Assembly (NCBI RefSeq): GCF_011075055.1
Contig: NC_058144.1
Coordinates: forward strand, 10,382,138-10,446,137
Reading direction: 5' to 3'
From: Mangifera indica
Lineage: Eukaryota; Streptophyta; Magnoliopsida; Sapindales; Anacardiaceae
Length of the DNA stretch: 64,000 nucleotides
Shown here piece after piece: positions 11,834 to 23,624 of this stretch; position 1 is the stretch's first letter, and each line of letters begins with the position of its first letter. Made by a program: the position numbers and the translations under genes. Under the pieces are notes generated by a model that was given only the letters and a program-made list of their open reading frames with translations, was not told where the DNA came from and ran no database searches.

Positions 11834-13970
11834 GGCCAAAGGACTCATTCCCACTCGAAGTATGTTGCATTTTTACCAACCCATGTAAGGTTAAAGTTAA
11901 CAAAACCCTGACCCCTTAAAATTTTATCTCATTTTTCCTCCTAAACTTTAAAAACTAACAATTTTATCCTTTAAGCCAAGTTTTAAAAAAAATCACATTT
12001 TCCCTCTAGGATTTAGTTTTAATATCTGACCACTCTCTCTAGCACCATCACCGACCGTTTCTCCCTTCTAATGGTTCCCCTTCCTTTAATGGTTTGCCTA
12101 AATAAGACCCTAACCCTTCCAACTTTGTCGACATCATCTGGGAAGATGAATCGTCTTCCTAGACGACAAAGATAAGACGACTTATCTTCCTCTAGGAAGA
12201 CAAAATCAATGATTGGTCTCATCTTCATCGTTTAGAAAGATGACTCGTATTCCTAGATGACGTCTGGTAAGTGTTGTCGTCGACACCTAAATTAAAATCC
12301 TAAATTCCTGTAACAAAAATATAGTAAAAGAAATTAGGGATCGTTCCCTCGAAGAGTTTCAATTGATACGTCGTCACAAATCAATTAAAACAAGGAAATA
12401 AGAGAGGGTTTTGAATTGAATGCGAATTATAATTAAAAACAGTAAATAAAAATTCAGAAAAATAATCTAAAACAAATAATCAATTAAACAAACCTTGGTC
12501 TATAGTCACATCCACCATTGGAACTACGATTGATCATCGACAACAAAAAATATCAAATTAATTATTCAAATAGTCGTTGTGATATTAATTACCTATCTTT
12601 TCTTATGATTAGTTAACTAAAAACATGTATTCTAGTTAACCTTTATTGATGAACAACTCGGATACGATCTCAAATTTAATTAAACAATAGCATTAAAAAT
12701 TAGAAAGATCAATGAAACAAGACAACATAAGCGTACGACGTTGCATTTAATCTAGTTGAATATTTTTCCTAGGAATTACAGTTTCTAACCCAACAAACAA
12801 TAAATCTCAGTTGTCACTTTAATTAGATGAATTGAACAATTACAGATTCAACATCTAAACTAGTATTTGATCGTATTAATCAACAAACTAATCGCACGCC
12901 TTAACAATTAACTAATACAATCATAATAAATAATCTAGGAAAATAATTAATGCTTAAATAATTAAAAGATGCATTAAAGAACAAAACTTAATCTCACAAT
13001 TCTTGTAGTTCTATGGTCTCAGATCCCTTCAATCAAGAAAAAAGAGTTTAGCCACTGTAGACCATTCTAAGCGAACCAAAATTCCAGAAAAGTGTTTCTG
13101 CTAATTACAATGATCGTCCTCCCAGAAAAAATAAAAGTGTATAGATATATATTTTCCCCCTACTCAGATCCAAAAATAAAGGTAATAATAATCTCCTAAT
13201 CCAAGTAAATGTGATATATATCTTCCCAAAAAGAAAGGAAAATATATATTTTTTGATATATATTATTCCATATCTATCTAAAATAATCCTATTTTCTTGC
13301 TAATAATCATCCATTTTCTGAAACAAATCTTAACTTTTTTGGAATATCTTAGTTGATCTAAATGCCCAAATTTAATTTTCGAAATCTGCTCTCGTCATTT
13401 TATGTGCCCATGCCTAGTCAGCATCACAGATTTTGTTAACTGGTAAGCCTGCTCCAATTTTAGTCTTTTTAGCCCAAACTTCACTCCAAAAAAATTCAAA
13501 GCTTCTTAAGTGCAAAAGATAAATAATTCCATTAGATTGAATTAAATTTTCATATAATATAAGGGAATTAGAAATCAAAATAACGATAATTAACAACATT
13601 ATTAACGTTGCACAACGTCAAAGGGATTGAAGTCTTGTTGAGGTAAATCATCGGAGGAAAGGGAATCTTCAAGAGGGAGAGATGGTTGACAATGATGTCA
13701 GAAAGAGTGATCGAATATTAAAAATAAATCCTAAATGGGTAATGTAATTTTTTCAAAATTGGTTTAAGAAAGAAAATGTTAGTTTTTTTAAATTTGGGAG
13801 GAAAATTAATAAAATTTAAGTTTATTTTTAATATTATATATAAAATGAGAATTTTATCTTTAAAATTAATATATTTAACAATTTATAGATATATAAATGA
13901 GATTTTTAATGTTGAGAGGGTAAAATATTGAAAATATAACGTAGAGTGGGTGGGAATAAGTCTTTTGGCC
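11834..13970. mobile_element. MULE-like element E, interrupted by about 1.35 kb of unrelated DNA
   Basis: It starts GGCCAAAGGACTCATTCCCAC and ends GTGGGTGGGAATAAGTCTTTTGGCC. The flanking 9-mers aaaaaataa and taaaaagaa agree at 7 of 9 positions. Family-type sequence runs to about 12270 and resumes near 13620. The stretch between is AT-rich, lacks the GACGA-type repeats and has no reading frame I recognise. I infer an insertion inside the element, but could not define its termini. Confidence 0.7.
12270..13620. other. Unidentified insert inside element E
   Basis: This stretch is noncoding and AT-rich. Near its left edge it contains GTCGTCGACACC and GATCGTTCCCTCGAAGAG, motifs that look like untranslated sequence of a plant repeat. 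Both edges are uncertain and no target duplication could be assigned. Confidence 0.4.
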
Positions 13971-13993
13971 TAAAAAGAACTTAAATGACTTAA

Positions 13994-15831
13994 GGCCAAA
14001 CGACTATTTCCCACCCAAGGTATACTGCAATATCAAGTTTCTACCCTTTAACTATGAAAACACCAAACACCCACCCATGAGCAGTTAAAATTAACGGTGG
14101 TAAGAGTAAAATCATCATTTTCTCTATAATATTAAAAATAAACTAAAATAGAATCTACTTTTGCCCCCCTAAACTTTAAAAACTAAAATTTTTCCCCAGC
14201 CTAAGTTTTAAAAAATCGCAGTTTGACCCTAGGGTTTCGTTTTGAAATCTCCGGCTCCATTGCCGACAGCCTCTCCCTCCTGAAGCATCCTCTCCTTCCG
14301 GTGATCTCTTTCCTCTCATTTGAATGCCCGATCGACGTCGGAGAAGCCATGGAAGACGAAGAACTTCATCGGGGAAGACAAACCCAGTCGTCGTTATCTG
14401 GGAAGACGATCGTCTTCCTAGACGAAGACGAGACGATTCGTCGTCCTCTGGGAAGACGATCGCTTTCCCAGACGACGAAGACGAGATCGATCGATCTCGT
14501 CTTTATCGTCTGGGAAGACGATTTCTCTTCCCAGACGACGTCTCTCTGTGCCGGATGGGTTGGGGTGGAGTTGAGGGGGGCTATCGGTAGAAGAGAAACC
14601 GTCGGGAGAGGGAGACGGCCGGCGATGGCGCCGAAAAAAGTGAAAGGGTTTGGAAACTAAACCCTAGGGGGGGAAATGCAATCTTTTCAAACTTAGTTTA
14701 AGGAAAAAAATGTTAGCTTTTAAACTTTTAGGGGGGAAAATGAGATTAAATTTTCAAGGGTTAGAGTTTCGTTAAATTTAACCAGCCATGGGTGGGTGTT
14801 TGGTGTTTCCATAGTTAAAAGGTGGAAACTTGAGATTGCAGCATACCTTGAGTGGGAAATAGTCGTTTGGCCTTAAATATACTATATAATTTAATATATA
14901 GTTGATGTAGATAACTGGGATGTGCTCCCTACGCAACAACAATATTAACATATGGATAAGATATGGCCAAACGACTATTTCCCACCCAAGGTATGCTGCA
15001 ATCTCAAGTTTCCACCTTTTAACTATAGAAATACCAAACACCCACCTATGACCGGTTAAATTTAACGAAACCCTAACCCCTGAAAATTTAATCTCATTTC
15101 CCCCCCTAAAAGTTTAAAAACTAACATTTTTTCCCTAAGCTAAGTTTGAAAAGATTGCATTTCCCCTCCTAGGGTTTAGTTTCCAAACCCTTTCACTTTC
15201 TTCGGCGCCATCGCCGACCGTCTCCCCCTCCCGATGGTTTCTCTTCCACCGACGACCCCCCTCAACTCCACCCCAACCCATTCGGCGCAGAGAGACGTCG
15301 TCTGGGAAGAGAAATCGTCTTCCCAGACGACGAAGACGAGATCGATCAGCGATCGTCTTCTTAGAGGACGACGAGTCATCTCGTCTTCGTCTGGGAAGAC
15401 GATTGTCTTCCCAGATGACAACGATTGGACTTCGTTTTCGTCGACGAAGATCTTCGTCTTCCACGGCTTCTCCGACGTCGATCAGGCGTCCAAATGGGAG
15501 GAAAGAGATCACTGGAAGGAGAGGATGCTTCGGGAGGGAGAGACCATCGGCAATAGAGCCGGAGATGTCACTGGAGATTTCAAAACGAAACCCTAGGGTG
15601 AAACTATGATTTTTTAAAACTTAGGCTGGGGGAAAATTTTAGTTTTTAAAGTTTAAAGAAGCAAAAATGGATTTTATTTTAGTTTATTTTTAATATTATA
15701 GAGAAAATAACGATTTTATCCTTATCACCGTTAATTTTAACTGCTTATGGGTAGGTGTTTGGTGTTTTCATAGTTAAAGGATAGAAACTTGAGATTGCAG
15801 CATATCTTGGGTGGGAAATAGTCGTTTGGCC
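13994..15831. mobile_element. Fold-back MULE-like compound: two inverted copies (F and G) inserted as one unit
   Basis: Copy F is 13994-14872 and copy G, in opposite orientation, is 14965-15831, separated by a 92-base spacer. Each copy has its own GGCCAAACGACTATTTCCC / GGGAAATAGTCGTTTGGCC ends. The reverse complement of G follows F closely throughout, for example CCCTAGGGTTTCGTTTTGAA and GACGTCGGAGAAGCC. The 9-mer atgacttaa lies immediately left of F (13985-13993) and immediately right of G (15832-15840). The inner flanks do not match each other or the outer ones. The whole 1,838-base structure therefore appears to have moved once, as a unit. Reading frames inside, such as 14223-14660, have no recognisable domain and follow the GACGA repeats. 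Confidence 0.85.
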
Positions 15832-15840
15832 ATGACTTAA

Positions 15841-16352
15841 ACATCAAAATGTCATTGGTTGCCCACCGTGTGCGTCCTTCCTTGACTGCTAAGACAGGAA
15901 ATCTCATAAATGCACAAGAATAATTAACCCATAAATTATGAATTTCGCCTAAATAAAAAGAGTAATTTTTTTTATTTATCTTAGCTGGGCTAGTAAATAT
16001 TAAAAAATCATTACAAAATAAAGAATAATTTTATTGAAAAATATTTAAACTGACAAATTTAATTATTATTTCTTTTTTTTAACCAACCCACTAAATTAAA
16101 AATATATTATTTTAAAAAATAATTATCTATGTAATTTTTTTTATTTTTCCCCAATTGAAATCCATTTAATCATTTTCCATTTTCCACCAAATTTCTGATC
16201 ACGCGTATTTTACGCACAAAGACTTCGATACCTCAACCCAAAATTCATTTTCAATCCGTTCCCATTGACGCTGAGCAACCACAATTCGGTGTCCGGAGTC
16301 TTCCCCGGACTCCACCGATCTCAAAGCCCCTGTCTTTTTCTCTTGTAATTCA
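15841..16352. other. Promoter and 5' UTR region of WAT1-related 2
   Basis: AT-rich DNA followed by a less AT-rich leader from about 16200 precedes the ATG at 16353. No specific promoter element can be assigned with confidence. Confidence 0.4.
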
Positions 16353-16564
16353 ATGCCTTCGTTTCCAAGTGGACCAGATGCGGCGCCCTTCACGGCGATG
16401 GTACTGGTTGAGTTCGGTGAGGTGGGCATGATAACTCTGGGCAAAGCCGCCATGAGTAGTGGCATGAGCAACTTCGTTTATGTTGTTTATTATAATGCCC
16501 TCGGCACCTTCATTCTTTTACATTACTTCCTCTATCACACCTATAGGTCTCTTCTTGTATTTCC

Positions 16565-16595
<31 letters not shown>

Positions 16596-19500
16596 AATTT
16601 AATTTTTTTAAATTCATATTATGGTTTTATTAGCTTGTGTTACTTGTTTTGTGCAGAAGCAAGAGTCTTTCGCTTACTTTCCCTCTCCTTTGCAGATTCT
16701 TTCTTCTGGGCTTACTTGGGTAATGCATTGTAGTGAATTACCTCAAATGGGTATTGTTTTGTTTTTGTAAATAGTATATGGTAGACTAATTGATTATTTT
16801 GGGAAAAAGATAATGAGACCTGGGAAAATTTCTATGGCAGGATTTGTTTTGTGCAGACTTTTGCAATTACCGGGATCAAATATAGCTCTCCAACTCTGGC
16901 TTCAGCTATGGGTAATCTCATACCAGGAATTACGTTTCTTCTTGCCATCGCTTTCAGGTATTGGCTTCGTTCGTTGGTTGAGTTGAACTTAAAGCATTTT
17001 CCAATTTTCATTGTGCATTCTTATGTATCTTACCCTGGGTTAAACTGATTTCAATGGTTTAGGTGTTGAATCAGGCATAAATTTTCAGATTAATAATATA
17101 TGAAATAATTCACATAGTCAGACTACAAAAGGAAGACAATTAATTAATATAGCTCGATATATTTTGCCTATGCGTGCAAAGTAGAAGAAATGCTGTAGTA
17201 ATGTTGATATAAATATATGAGTACAAACACCAAGTCATTTGACACCTATCAGAAATAGAAACCTTTCCGGTGTTTTACTGCTTAACGATATTGTATAGCT
17301 AACTTGGTGTTTAAACCACTGGTCTCACATCTTCATGGAGAACATAAAGACTAGAATTGTGTTAGAGACTAAAGTACCACTTTTAATAAAAATAATATAA
17401 GTGAGTGGGATATAAGTGTGATAGATTATATCTTAACACAAGCCAATTGGTTTCTCTATACTTACAGGCTTAATATATTCCAACATGATATCTAAGCCTA
17501 AAACCAAATAGGTGGGCTTAATAACCTAAAACAATCCTAAACTGTGGGTCTAACAACTTATGATGGTTGCGTTTAAAGAAAGCTGTTGGAGACTAAAGTT
17601 CCACATTTAATAAAAACAATATAAGTAAGTGGTATATAAGTGTGGTAGATTGAATTTTAACAAAACCCAATTGATTTATGAGTTTCAATCTCTATACTTA
17701 TAGGTTCAATATATTTTGACAAATTGTCACATTTTGCTTATCTGTTGTACTCTACTTTTGATTCTCAATGTATTTATAGTGTCAGATTCTTACTTTTTAC
17801 TTGGAGTCATACTCATGTTTCTTGTATTTTGTAGTAGCCGGTTTCTTCCAAGCTAGAGGAAGTAAATGAATATTCATTGCTATAGTTGAAACTGCACAAG
17901 GAAACTACCAAAGTAAATTGAGCTGATGACCTACACTAGAAAAACTATAAAGATTAATCTGCTAACAAAACAAAAAGAAACTGACCTTCTTCTATCTAAG
18001 GCTGCAATTGAGCCCAACTGAGTATTGTTTGACTTGAGCTCGGCTCGATTAGGTTTATACAAAACTTGAGCTTGAACTAGGGAACAACTTATTTGAGTTT
18101 GAGATAGGAATGAATGATTCAAGCTCAGTCAGATAAATTGTAGTTAAACCTTATACTTATATATTTATCAATTACCCTATATTTAAAGTTAAAGACTAAG
18201 AGTTTAGGAGTGTGAGTGCAATATTTTAAATTTTTAAAGGTGTATTGATATTATTATCAAGTTAAGCCTTGAGCTTGCAAGCTTATCAAGCCATGCAAAA
18301 ATGAGTTAGTGCTTGGCTTGAAAGTTGAACTCAAGCCTCTTGAGTGAAAATAATTGAACCAGCTCAACACAAGTCGAGCTGTGGGTAGCTTTTAAGTGGT
18401 GCGGCTTGTTTGCAACCCTACAGTTGTCTCGAAGGAATGCTAGAAGAATAATGAGTAATTTGTTAGTAAAATAATTTTTTTCCTGCCGTTTGGAAGGAAT
18501 ATATAAGTGTTATTGGGAAGCACCGATTGTTATTTCTTAGCACAGATCTTAAATGACACTGTTTGAGGAATATTTTATTTTTTATTATGTTTCTTTGTTT
18601 GCCTAGTATTTGGCCCTGTGACAGATACTATTTGGCCCTATCATTGGTGCTAATTGTATTTCCTGTAGAATATTTATTTTATTTGAATTTTCTCCTGTTG
18701 CAGTATGTCAAGGACTATCTTCTTTTTCGTTGTATTAATATGCATTTTTGACTGTTGAATATTAAGGATGGAAAAGGTAGTTCTTAGAAGCAGAAGCAGC
18801 CAGGCTAAAATCCTTGGTACAATTATATCAATATTAGGTGCATTTATAGTAACTCTCTACAAGGGCCCCCCACTCATGAGACCTTCATCAACTTCTAACT
18901 CGTATTTTCATCTCCCTCTCTCACAATACTCGAACTGGGCTCTTGGAGGCCTTCTCCTTACAGTCACTTGTGTATCATCTGCAACATGGAAAATTTTTCA
19001 GGTACAAACCGTGACTATAAATACTGAACATTTGTAGGGTTGTGGTGTGGCATATGTCATTAGATATGGGCAGAAGGTGGATGGTTTGGACTAGATACTT
19101 GAATTTAGAATATATATATATTTTATAGATATAGAGAGAGAGAGAGAGAGAGAATTAACATGCAATACTTTCCTGAAAAGAAATATATTCATGAGCTCAT
19201 AGGCAATGTATAATATAGGTTACTTAAACTATATAGAATGCTTAATATTGTCGGAATTTAACCTGATTCTATTTCCAGGCAGCAACTTTGAAGGAGTACC
19301 CTGACAAAGTGAGCCTAGTCTTTTTATCGTGCTTTTTTGGGACCATGCAATGTGCTGTTGTCTCCCTAATAGTGGAAACAGATTCAGTGGCTTGGAAACT
19401 GCAACCTGGCATTCAAATGATTGCTGTTGTTTATGCGGTATAACTTCATTGTTCTTGTTTCAGTCAGTTATTCCAAGTTCAATACCTATTTTTCTCCATA

Positions 19501-20106
19501 AATATTTATAACAAGGCTATAATGCCATCTTTGGTATTTTAAATATCTCATACGATTTGTTTGGTTTCAATTCAGGCAATAGTGGGAACTGTTTTTCGTT
19601 CCAGTGTTATTGCTTGGTGTCTGTACAGGAAGGGGCCTGTCTTTGTAGCCCTGTTTAAGCCTGTTGCAACTGTTATTTCAGTGTTCACCGCAGTTGTGTT
19701 ACTCGGTGAAACCCCTCATCTTGGCAGGTAGATGCTGTTTTACTTCTTTCTTGAGTAAATATTGTGTTAAATGAAACTCAAACAAGATTGGGAATAACTA
19801 TAACATATTCGCACAGGCACATGCTTTTCACATAAGTGCACTTAGACATACAGGCGAAGGCCGAGTCATTGATATTAGATGCTAATGATTTTTTTTTTTT
19901 GTTTACATTGGTCATTGTTGTTTGTATAGCATGTGAAGAGAAATCGTAATCATATACAATGTTTTTGCAGTTTGATTGGAGCTATTGTAATAGCTTTCGG
20001 ATTTTATTCTGTTATATGGGGGCAGGCCAAAGAAACCAACATGACCGCTGGCAATGTCACTAGCTTGGAATCCAACCAGAAGTTTCCATTATTGAAAAAT
20101 ACGTGA
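16353..20106 (+). CDS. WAT1-related (UMAMIT) transporter 2
   Basis: This is a second member of the tandem array: a polytopic EamA-type membrane transporter. Exons are 16353-16546, 16657-16719, 16841-16957, 18767-19001, 19279-19437, 19576-19727 and 19971-20106 (TGA), giving 351 residues with every phase consistent. Hallmarks are [20 protein letters not shown] (exon 3), MEKVVLRSRSSQAKILGT and [14 protein letters not shown] (exon 4), the VAWKLQPGIQM loop (exon 5), [13 protein letters not shown] (exon 6), and [12 protein letters not shown] with a PLLK tail (exon 7). The N-terminus is less typical: EFGEVGMITLGKAA replaces the usual VE-T-VGL-TL-KAA. Intron 3 is 1.8 kb, against about 0.3 kb in the paralogues, because a TRIM retroelement and another repeat sit in it. 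The promoter lies next to the fold-back element ending at 15831. Confidence 0.93.
17360..17721 (+). mobile_element. TRIM-type LTR retrotransposon in WAT1-related 2 intron 3
   Basis: Two direct repeats, 17360-17485 and 17584-17721, both begin TGTT-GAGACTAAAGT and end in ...CA, as LTRs do. Directly after the left repeat, TGATATCTAAGC is a decayed initiator-Met tRNA primer site (usual TGGTATCAGAGC, 9 of 12 identical). A purine run, AAAGAAAG, precedes the right repeat. The element is flanked by a perfect 5-bp duplication AATTG (17355-17359 and 17722-17726). At 362 bases with a 98-base interior and no coding sequence, it fits a terminal-repeat retrotransposon in miniature. Confidence 0.8.
17996..18423. 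mobile_element. Probable inverted-repeat element in WAT1-related 2 intron 3
   Basis: The left end AAGGCTGCAATTGAGCC and the complement of the right end (GTAGGGTTGCAAACAAGCC) form imperfect terminal repeats. The subterminal parts are rich in GAGCTTGA/TCAAGCTC motifs, as in a common class of plant non-autonomous DNA elements. No matching target duplication was found, so the ends are approximate. Confidence 0.5.
19133..19152. repeat. (GA)n microsatellite in intron 4 of WAT1-related 2
   Basis: This is an uninterrupted AG/GA dinucleotide run just after a short TA run. Confidence 0.85.
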
Positions 20107-20885
20107 CTGCTGGTACTTCACTTTTGTCTGCCTGCCCACATAAAATTAGAAATATACAAGCAAACTCACTGATTTTAGCTAGTCATTGTGATCCTGACAA
20201 AACAAAATAGTTGGCAGATATTTAACAGCCTCAGCTGATTAACAGGTTTGATCGGCAGGCACAATATGATAAATGAGGTGGACATTAAAATTCCATTTCA
20301 GGAAGCAAAATTGTCGGAATATAACAGATTGTCCTTTCATCATATTATTATTTTGAGCATTATCCCGTCAGGTTATAATTAAAGTATTGCATACTTCCAA
20401 GCATTGCATACTTCCAAGCATTGCTTGATCCATACATATGAAGCAAATCGGGCAAAATATTTTAGGCAACCGCAGACTTCTTTTTGCCCTGTTTTATGGA
20501 AATTGATACATAAGTTGTTACAGAAAGCAAATATATTAAAATTCTGAAGATCACTTGTCATGAAAGATGCCTTTCACATTTTAGTAATTTTCTTTATTGT
20601 ACATTTTTTTTTTTAAAGAAATGCTGGGCAATGTCAGAATAGAGGAGAATTTATGAAATATATTTTATTAAAAAAATGTTAATTGTGTTGCCATCCTGCG
20701 TCGCCAGAGTCATTTTATGATTTTGTGTTGGAAAGTGGAAGAACCAGAACTTGAACTTGATCATGTGTATGGTGGCTTAACAATTTTAATTGTTTTGTTG
20801 ATCTAGTAAGTGTTTCTTAGGCATAGCTTATGAGTATACTGGGGCTTGCATATAAAAGGGCATGTTTAGTGTATACATTGCAAGT

Positions 20886-20961
20886 TTCAATCCATTGTCC
20901 ATTGCAATTGCAGCAGTTATTGGGTTGGTTTTCCTTGGTGATGCTCTATATCTTGGCAGGT
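20886..20961 (+). pseudogene. WAT1-related exon 6 relic
   Basis: One exon fragment is readable. TTC AAT CCA TTG begins a frame encoding FNPLSIAIAAVIGLVFLGDA, ending at a GGCAG|GTGATA donor as in exon 6 of the three intact genes. No other exon of this copy can be confirmed. It is evidence of a further, largely lost member of the array between genes 2 and 3. Confidence 0.75.
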
Positions 20962-22718
20962 GATATGATTAAATAAAACACCTTTCTCTCATTCTTTTAG
21001 TTTAATGGTATTATTAAGAGTTAAACCCGTGTTGCATAGCCTTAAAGTTGAAGACACCTAAAGAAGGCCTATCGAATCGTATAAATTCAATAGGAAGCCT
21101 TCTTTTGTGATATCTCCTTACTAAGCTTGCTAAGTAAGGAGAGAGATAATGCAGAAATCAACTTAAGGGTCCAGTCTAAGTAGAAGCATTAGACATTGGG
21201 CAGTGAAAGTGAAACATCTCCAAAGAAAACCAATTGCTAAAAATCATGCAAAAGAAAAGGGCTATTGAGGTGGGGACAGATGAAAGGTTCACGGTTCAAT
21301 ACAATGTCTGTGGGGTCAAATTAATTGGATAAGCTTTCGGCTGAGTTTATGTTTTGACAACTTTACTCTATTTTTCGTTTGGGTTTAGCTTATTTTCAAG
21401 AATAATCAAGTCTACATTCTAAATTTCTTACTTGTTATGAAACCAACATAGACAAGAAGCTAAAAACTAACCAGTTCAAATGCTTAAGAGTTATTATTTT
21501 TTCTGTAGTACTGAAATTATCAACAATTTTATATTCATTACAGTTGACCAATATTCTTATAAAGCTCTTGAAAAATAAACCCAAAAATTAAAAAAAAAAA
21601 TGAAAGTAAAACAATTGTTCTGATATATTATTGACTAAAAGCATTAGCAACAACTTTTATAAAAGGCAAAGGGTGTGACGTTTAGGTTTGCCATGCATAG
21701 GAAAAGAAAAGCTGTGATTTCTTTAGTTGAAGTTAGCTTATACAGAAGGCAGTGCATAAAAAATATCTATCTATAATCTATCAACAACTAAATTCAAATT
21801 GATATTAGACTTGTATAACCTAGATTGATTTCACAAAGGGTTGCTGGAATGAGGCTTTTTCTTATGGAGGCTCAGGTTTCTGTAGATTTGATACTCACAC
21901 AGTACCTAAATCACTTGACTCTTTCTTTTTTATGTTTTTTAATTTTAAGATTATACCCATCAAATATTCTTTTTCATATGAATCATTTGCCACTAGATTA
22001 AAGTTTTCGATATATCTTAATAGTTCATATTTGACAAAAGACAATAAAGAAGGCTTTATTCCAAGATTGCTGACTAGAATATGCATTTTCTCATTGGACC
22101 CAGATTGAGATTGTAGATTGGAAGGTGGGTCAAGCCACGATCTTGGTTATGCACAGCCAAGCCACTGTGGTTCAAGCTGACATCTGTCCTGGCCTTACAC
22201 AGCTCAGGCCATTGAATTTGGATGGGGTAGCTTAGCTCAGAAGTGTGAAGAGAAGATGCCAAATGCCAAGTCCTTTTCATTGAATTATACCCTTCTCTTG
22301 GTGTAAACTAACGAACCATCTTCAATAACACTAATTTATTGGGCTATGGCAGGGACCAAAAATCTTAGAATATAGGCACTATGAAAGATTAATATCCTTT
22401 TCATTTTGTTATTATCTGCGAATTAGGTAATGTGTCCTCAAACTCAATAGCCACACAACCACCATAATTGACTCCTCATGTATGAAACAAAACAAAAAAA
22501 AAAAAATATTTAGATGATCATTTCTGTATTGAAATAGAAACAATCTTGTTCCTTCTACTAAATTAAAGTAAATGCAATGAGTGATAGTCCAACACATATA
22601 CACGATAAAACTAGATAATGCAACGAAATGTGGAAATGTCTTATCACTTTCTTTTCGTTGTGCAAAATCATAGCCACGGATCCAATCATATTCCTGCAAT
22701 TTAACATAATATATTACA
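20962..22718. other. Intergenic stretch between WAT1-related 2 and 3
   Basis: Apart from the exon relic before it, I see no coding exon, RNA gene or bounded repeat. A GCTTTCGG motif near 21332 might be the last trace of exon 7 of the relic, but the match is too short to call. Confidence 0.4.
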
Positions 22719-22727
22719 TAATAATAT

Positions 22728-23527
22728 GGCTAAATGACAATTTCCCACCACAGTTTGATGCAAAACCCTGTTCCATATGTGAACTATGAAAATCTTAAAC
22801 TCTCATCTATAAACAGTTAAAATTAACAAAAATAATTAATTTTAGAAGTAAAATTATTATTTAATTAATAATATATTAAAAATAACAAAACATTATCAAT
22901 TTCTCTTCTAAGTTAAGAAAATTAATAATTTTCCTCTGAATTAAATTTTAAAATGTTACATTTTCCCCTCTAAGATTTTATTCTTTTTCTCTCTTCTTCT
23001 TCGGCGACGTTGCCACTTAGAAACTCTCTCCCTCCCCTTTTTCCAACTTCTCCCTCTCTTTTCTTCCTCTTTGTAGCGCCAAAAAGGGAAAGAGACGAAG
23101 ACAAGGCTTCGTCTCATCCGAGATGAATGAAGCAAGGCTTCGTCTCTTCCCCTTTCTGTTGTTGAAAATTCGAAAGAAAAGGGAGATAGAAGCTGAACAA
23201 AGGGGATGAAAGGGAGGGGGAGGGGAGGATTTTTGGTCGGCAACAATGCCGGAGAAGGGGAGAGAAAAAGAAGAAAACTATAAAGGAAAAATATAATATT
23301 TTAAAGTTTAATCCTAAGAAAAAAATGTTAGTTTTTTAAATTTAGAAGAGAAATGGATAATATTTTATTATTTTTAATATATTATTAATTGAATAACGAT
23401 TTTATTTCTAGAGTTAACTATTTCTATTAAATTTAATAATCTATAGGTGAAAGTTTGGATTTTCAATAATTAACATATAAGAAATTGGGTTCGCATCAAA
23501 CCTTGAGTGGGACATAGTCATTTGGCC
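22728..23527. mobile_element. MULE-like element H with perfect 9-bp target duplication, next to a gene start
   Basis: It starts GGCTAAATGACAATTTCCCACC and ends GAGTGGGACATAGTCATTTGGCC. The 9-mer taataatat flanks it exactly at 22719-22727 and 23528-23536. The 800-base interior is purine/pyrimidine-rich (GAGACGAAG repeats) and noncoding. Its right end lies 98 bases from the ATG of WAT1-related 3, so it occupies the promoter or 5' UTR region. Confidence 0.85.
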
Positions 23528-23624
23528 TAATAATATTATAAAACTCTATTTTTCCAATAAAAAAAGGCCAATAAACACTACCCTCTTCTCTTGTGGTGTT
23601 GTCACAGAGAGAAAGAGAAAGAGG

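Noticed and set aside
14223..14660. 145-codon frame in the fold-back element, and the antisense frames at 15135-15596
   Set aside because: These frames follow the GACGA-type repeats and terminal sequences of the transposon; several frames and both strands are open for the same compositional reason.
13990..14876. TTAA on both sides of copy F suggesting a piggyBac insertion
   Set aside because: Copies D, H, I and the F+G pair show exact 9-bp duplications; the TTAA match at F alone is explained by AT-rich flanks.
22956..23246. Minus-strand frame of 96 codons in element H
   Set aside because: It is the low-complexity purine/pyrimidine interior of a transposon, with no domain.
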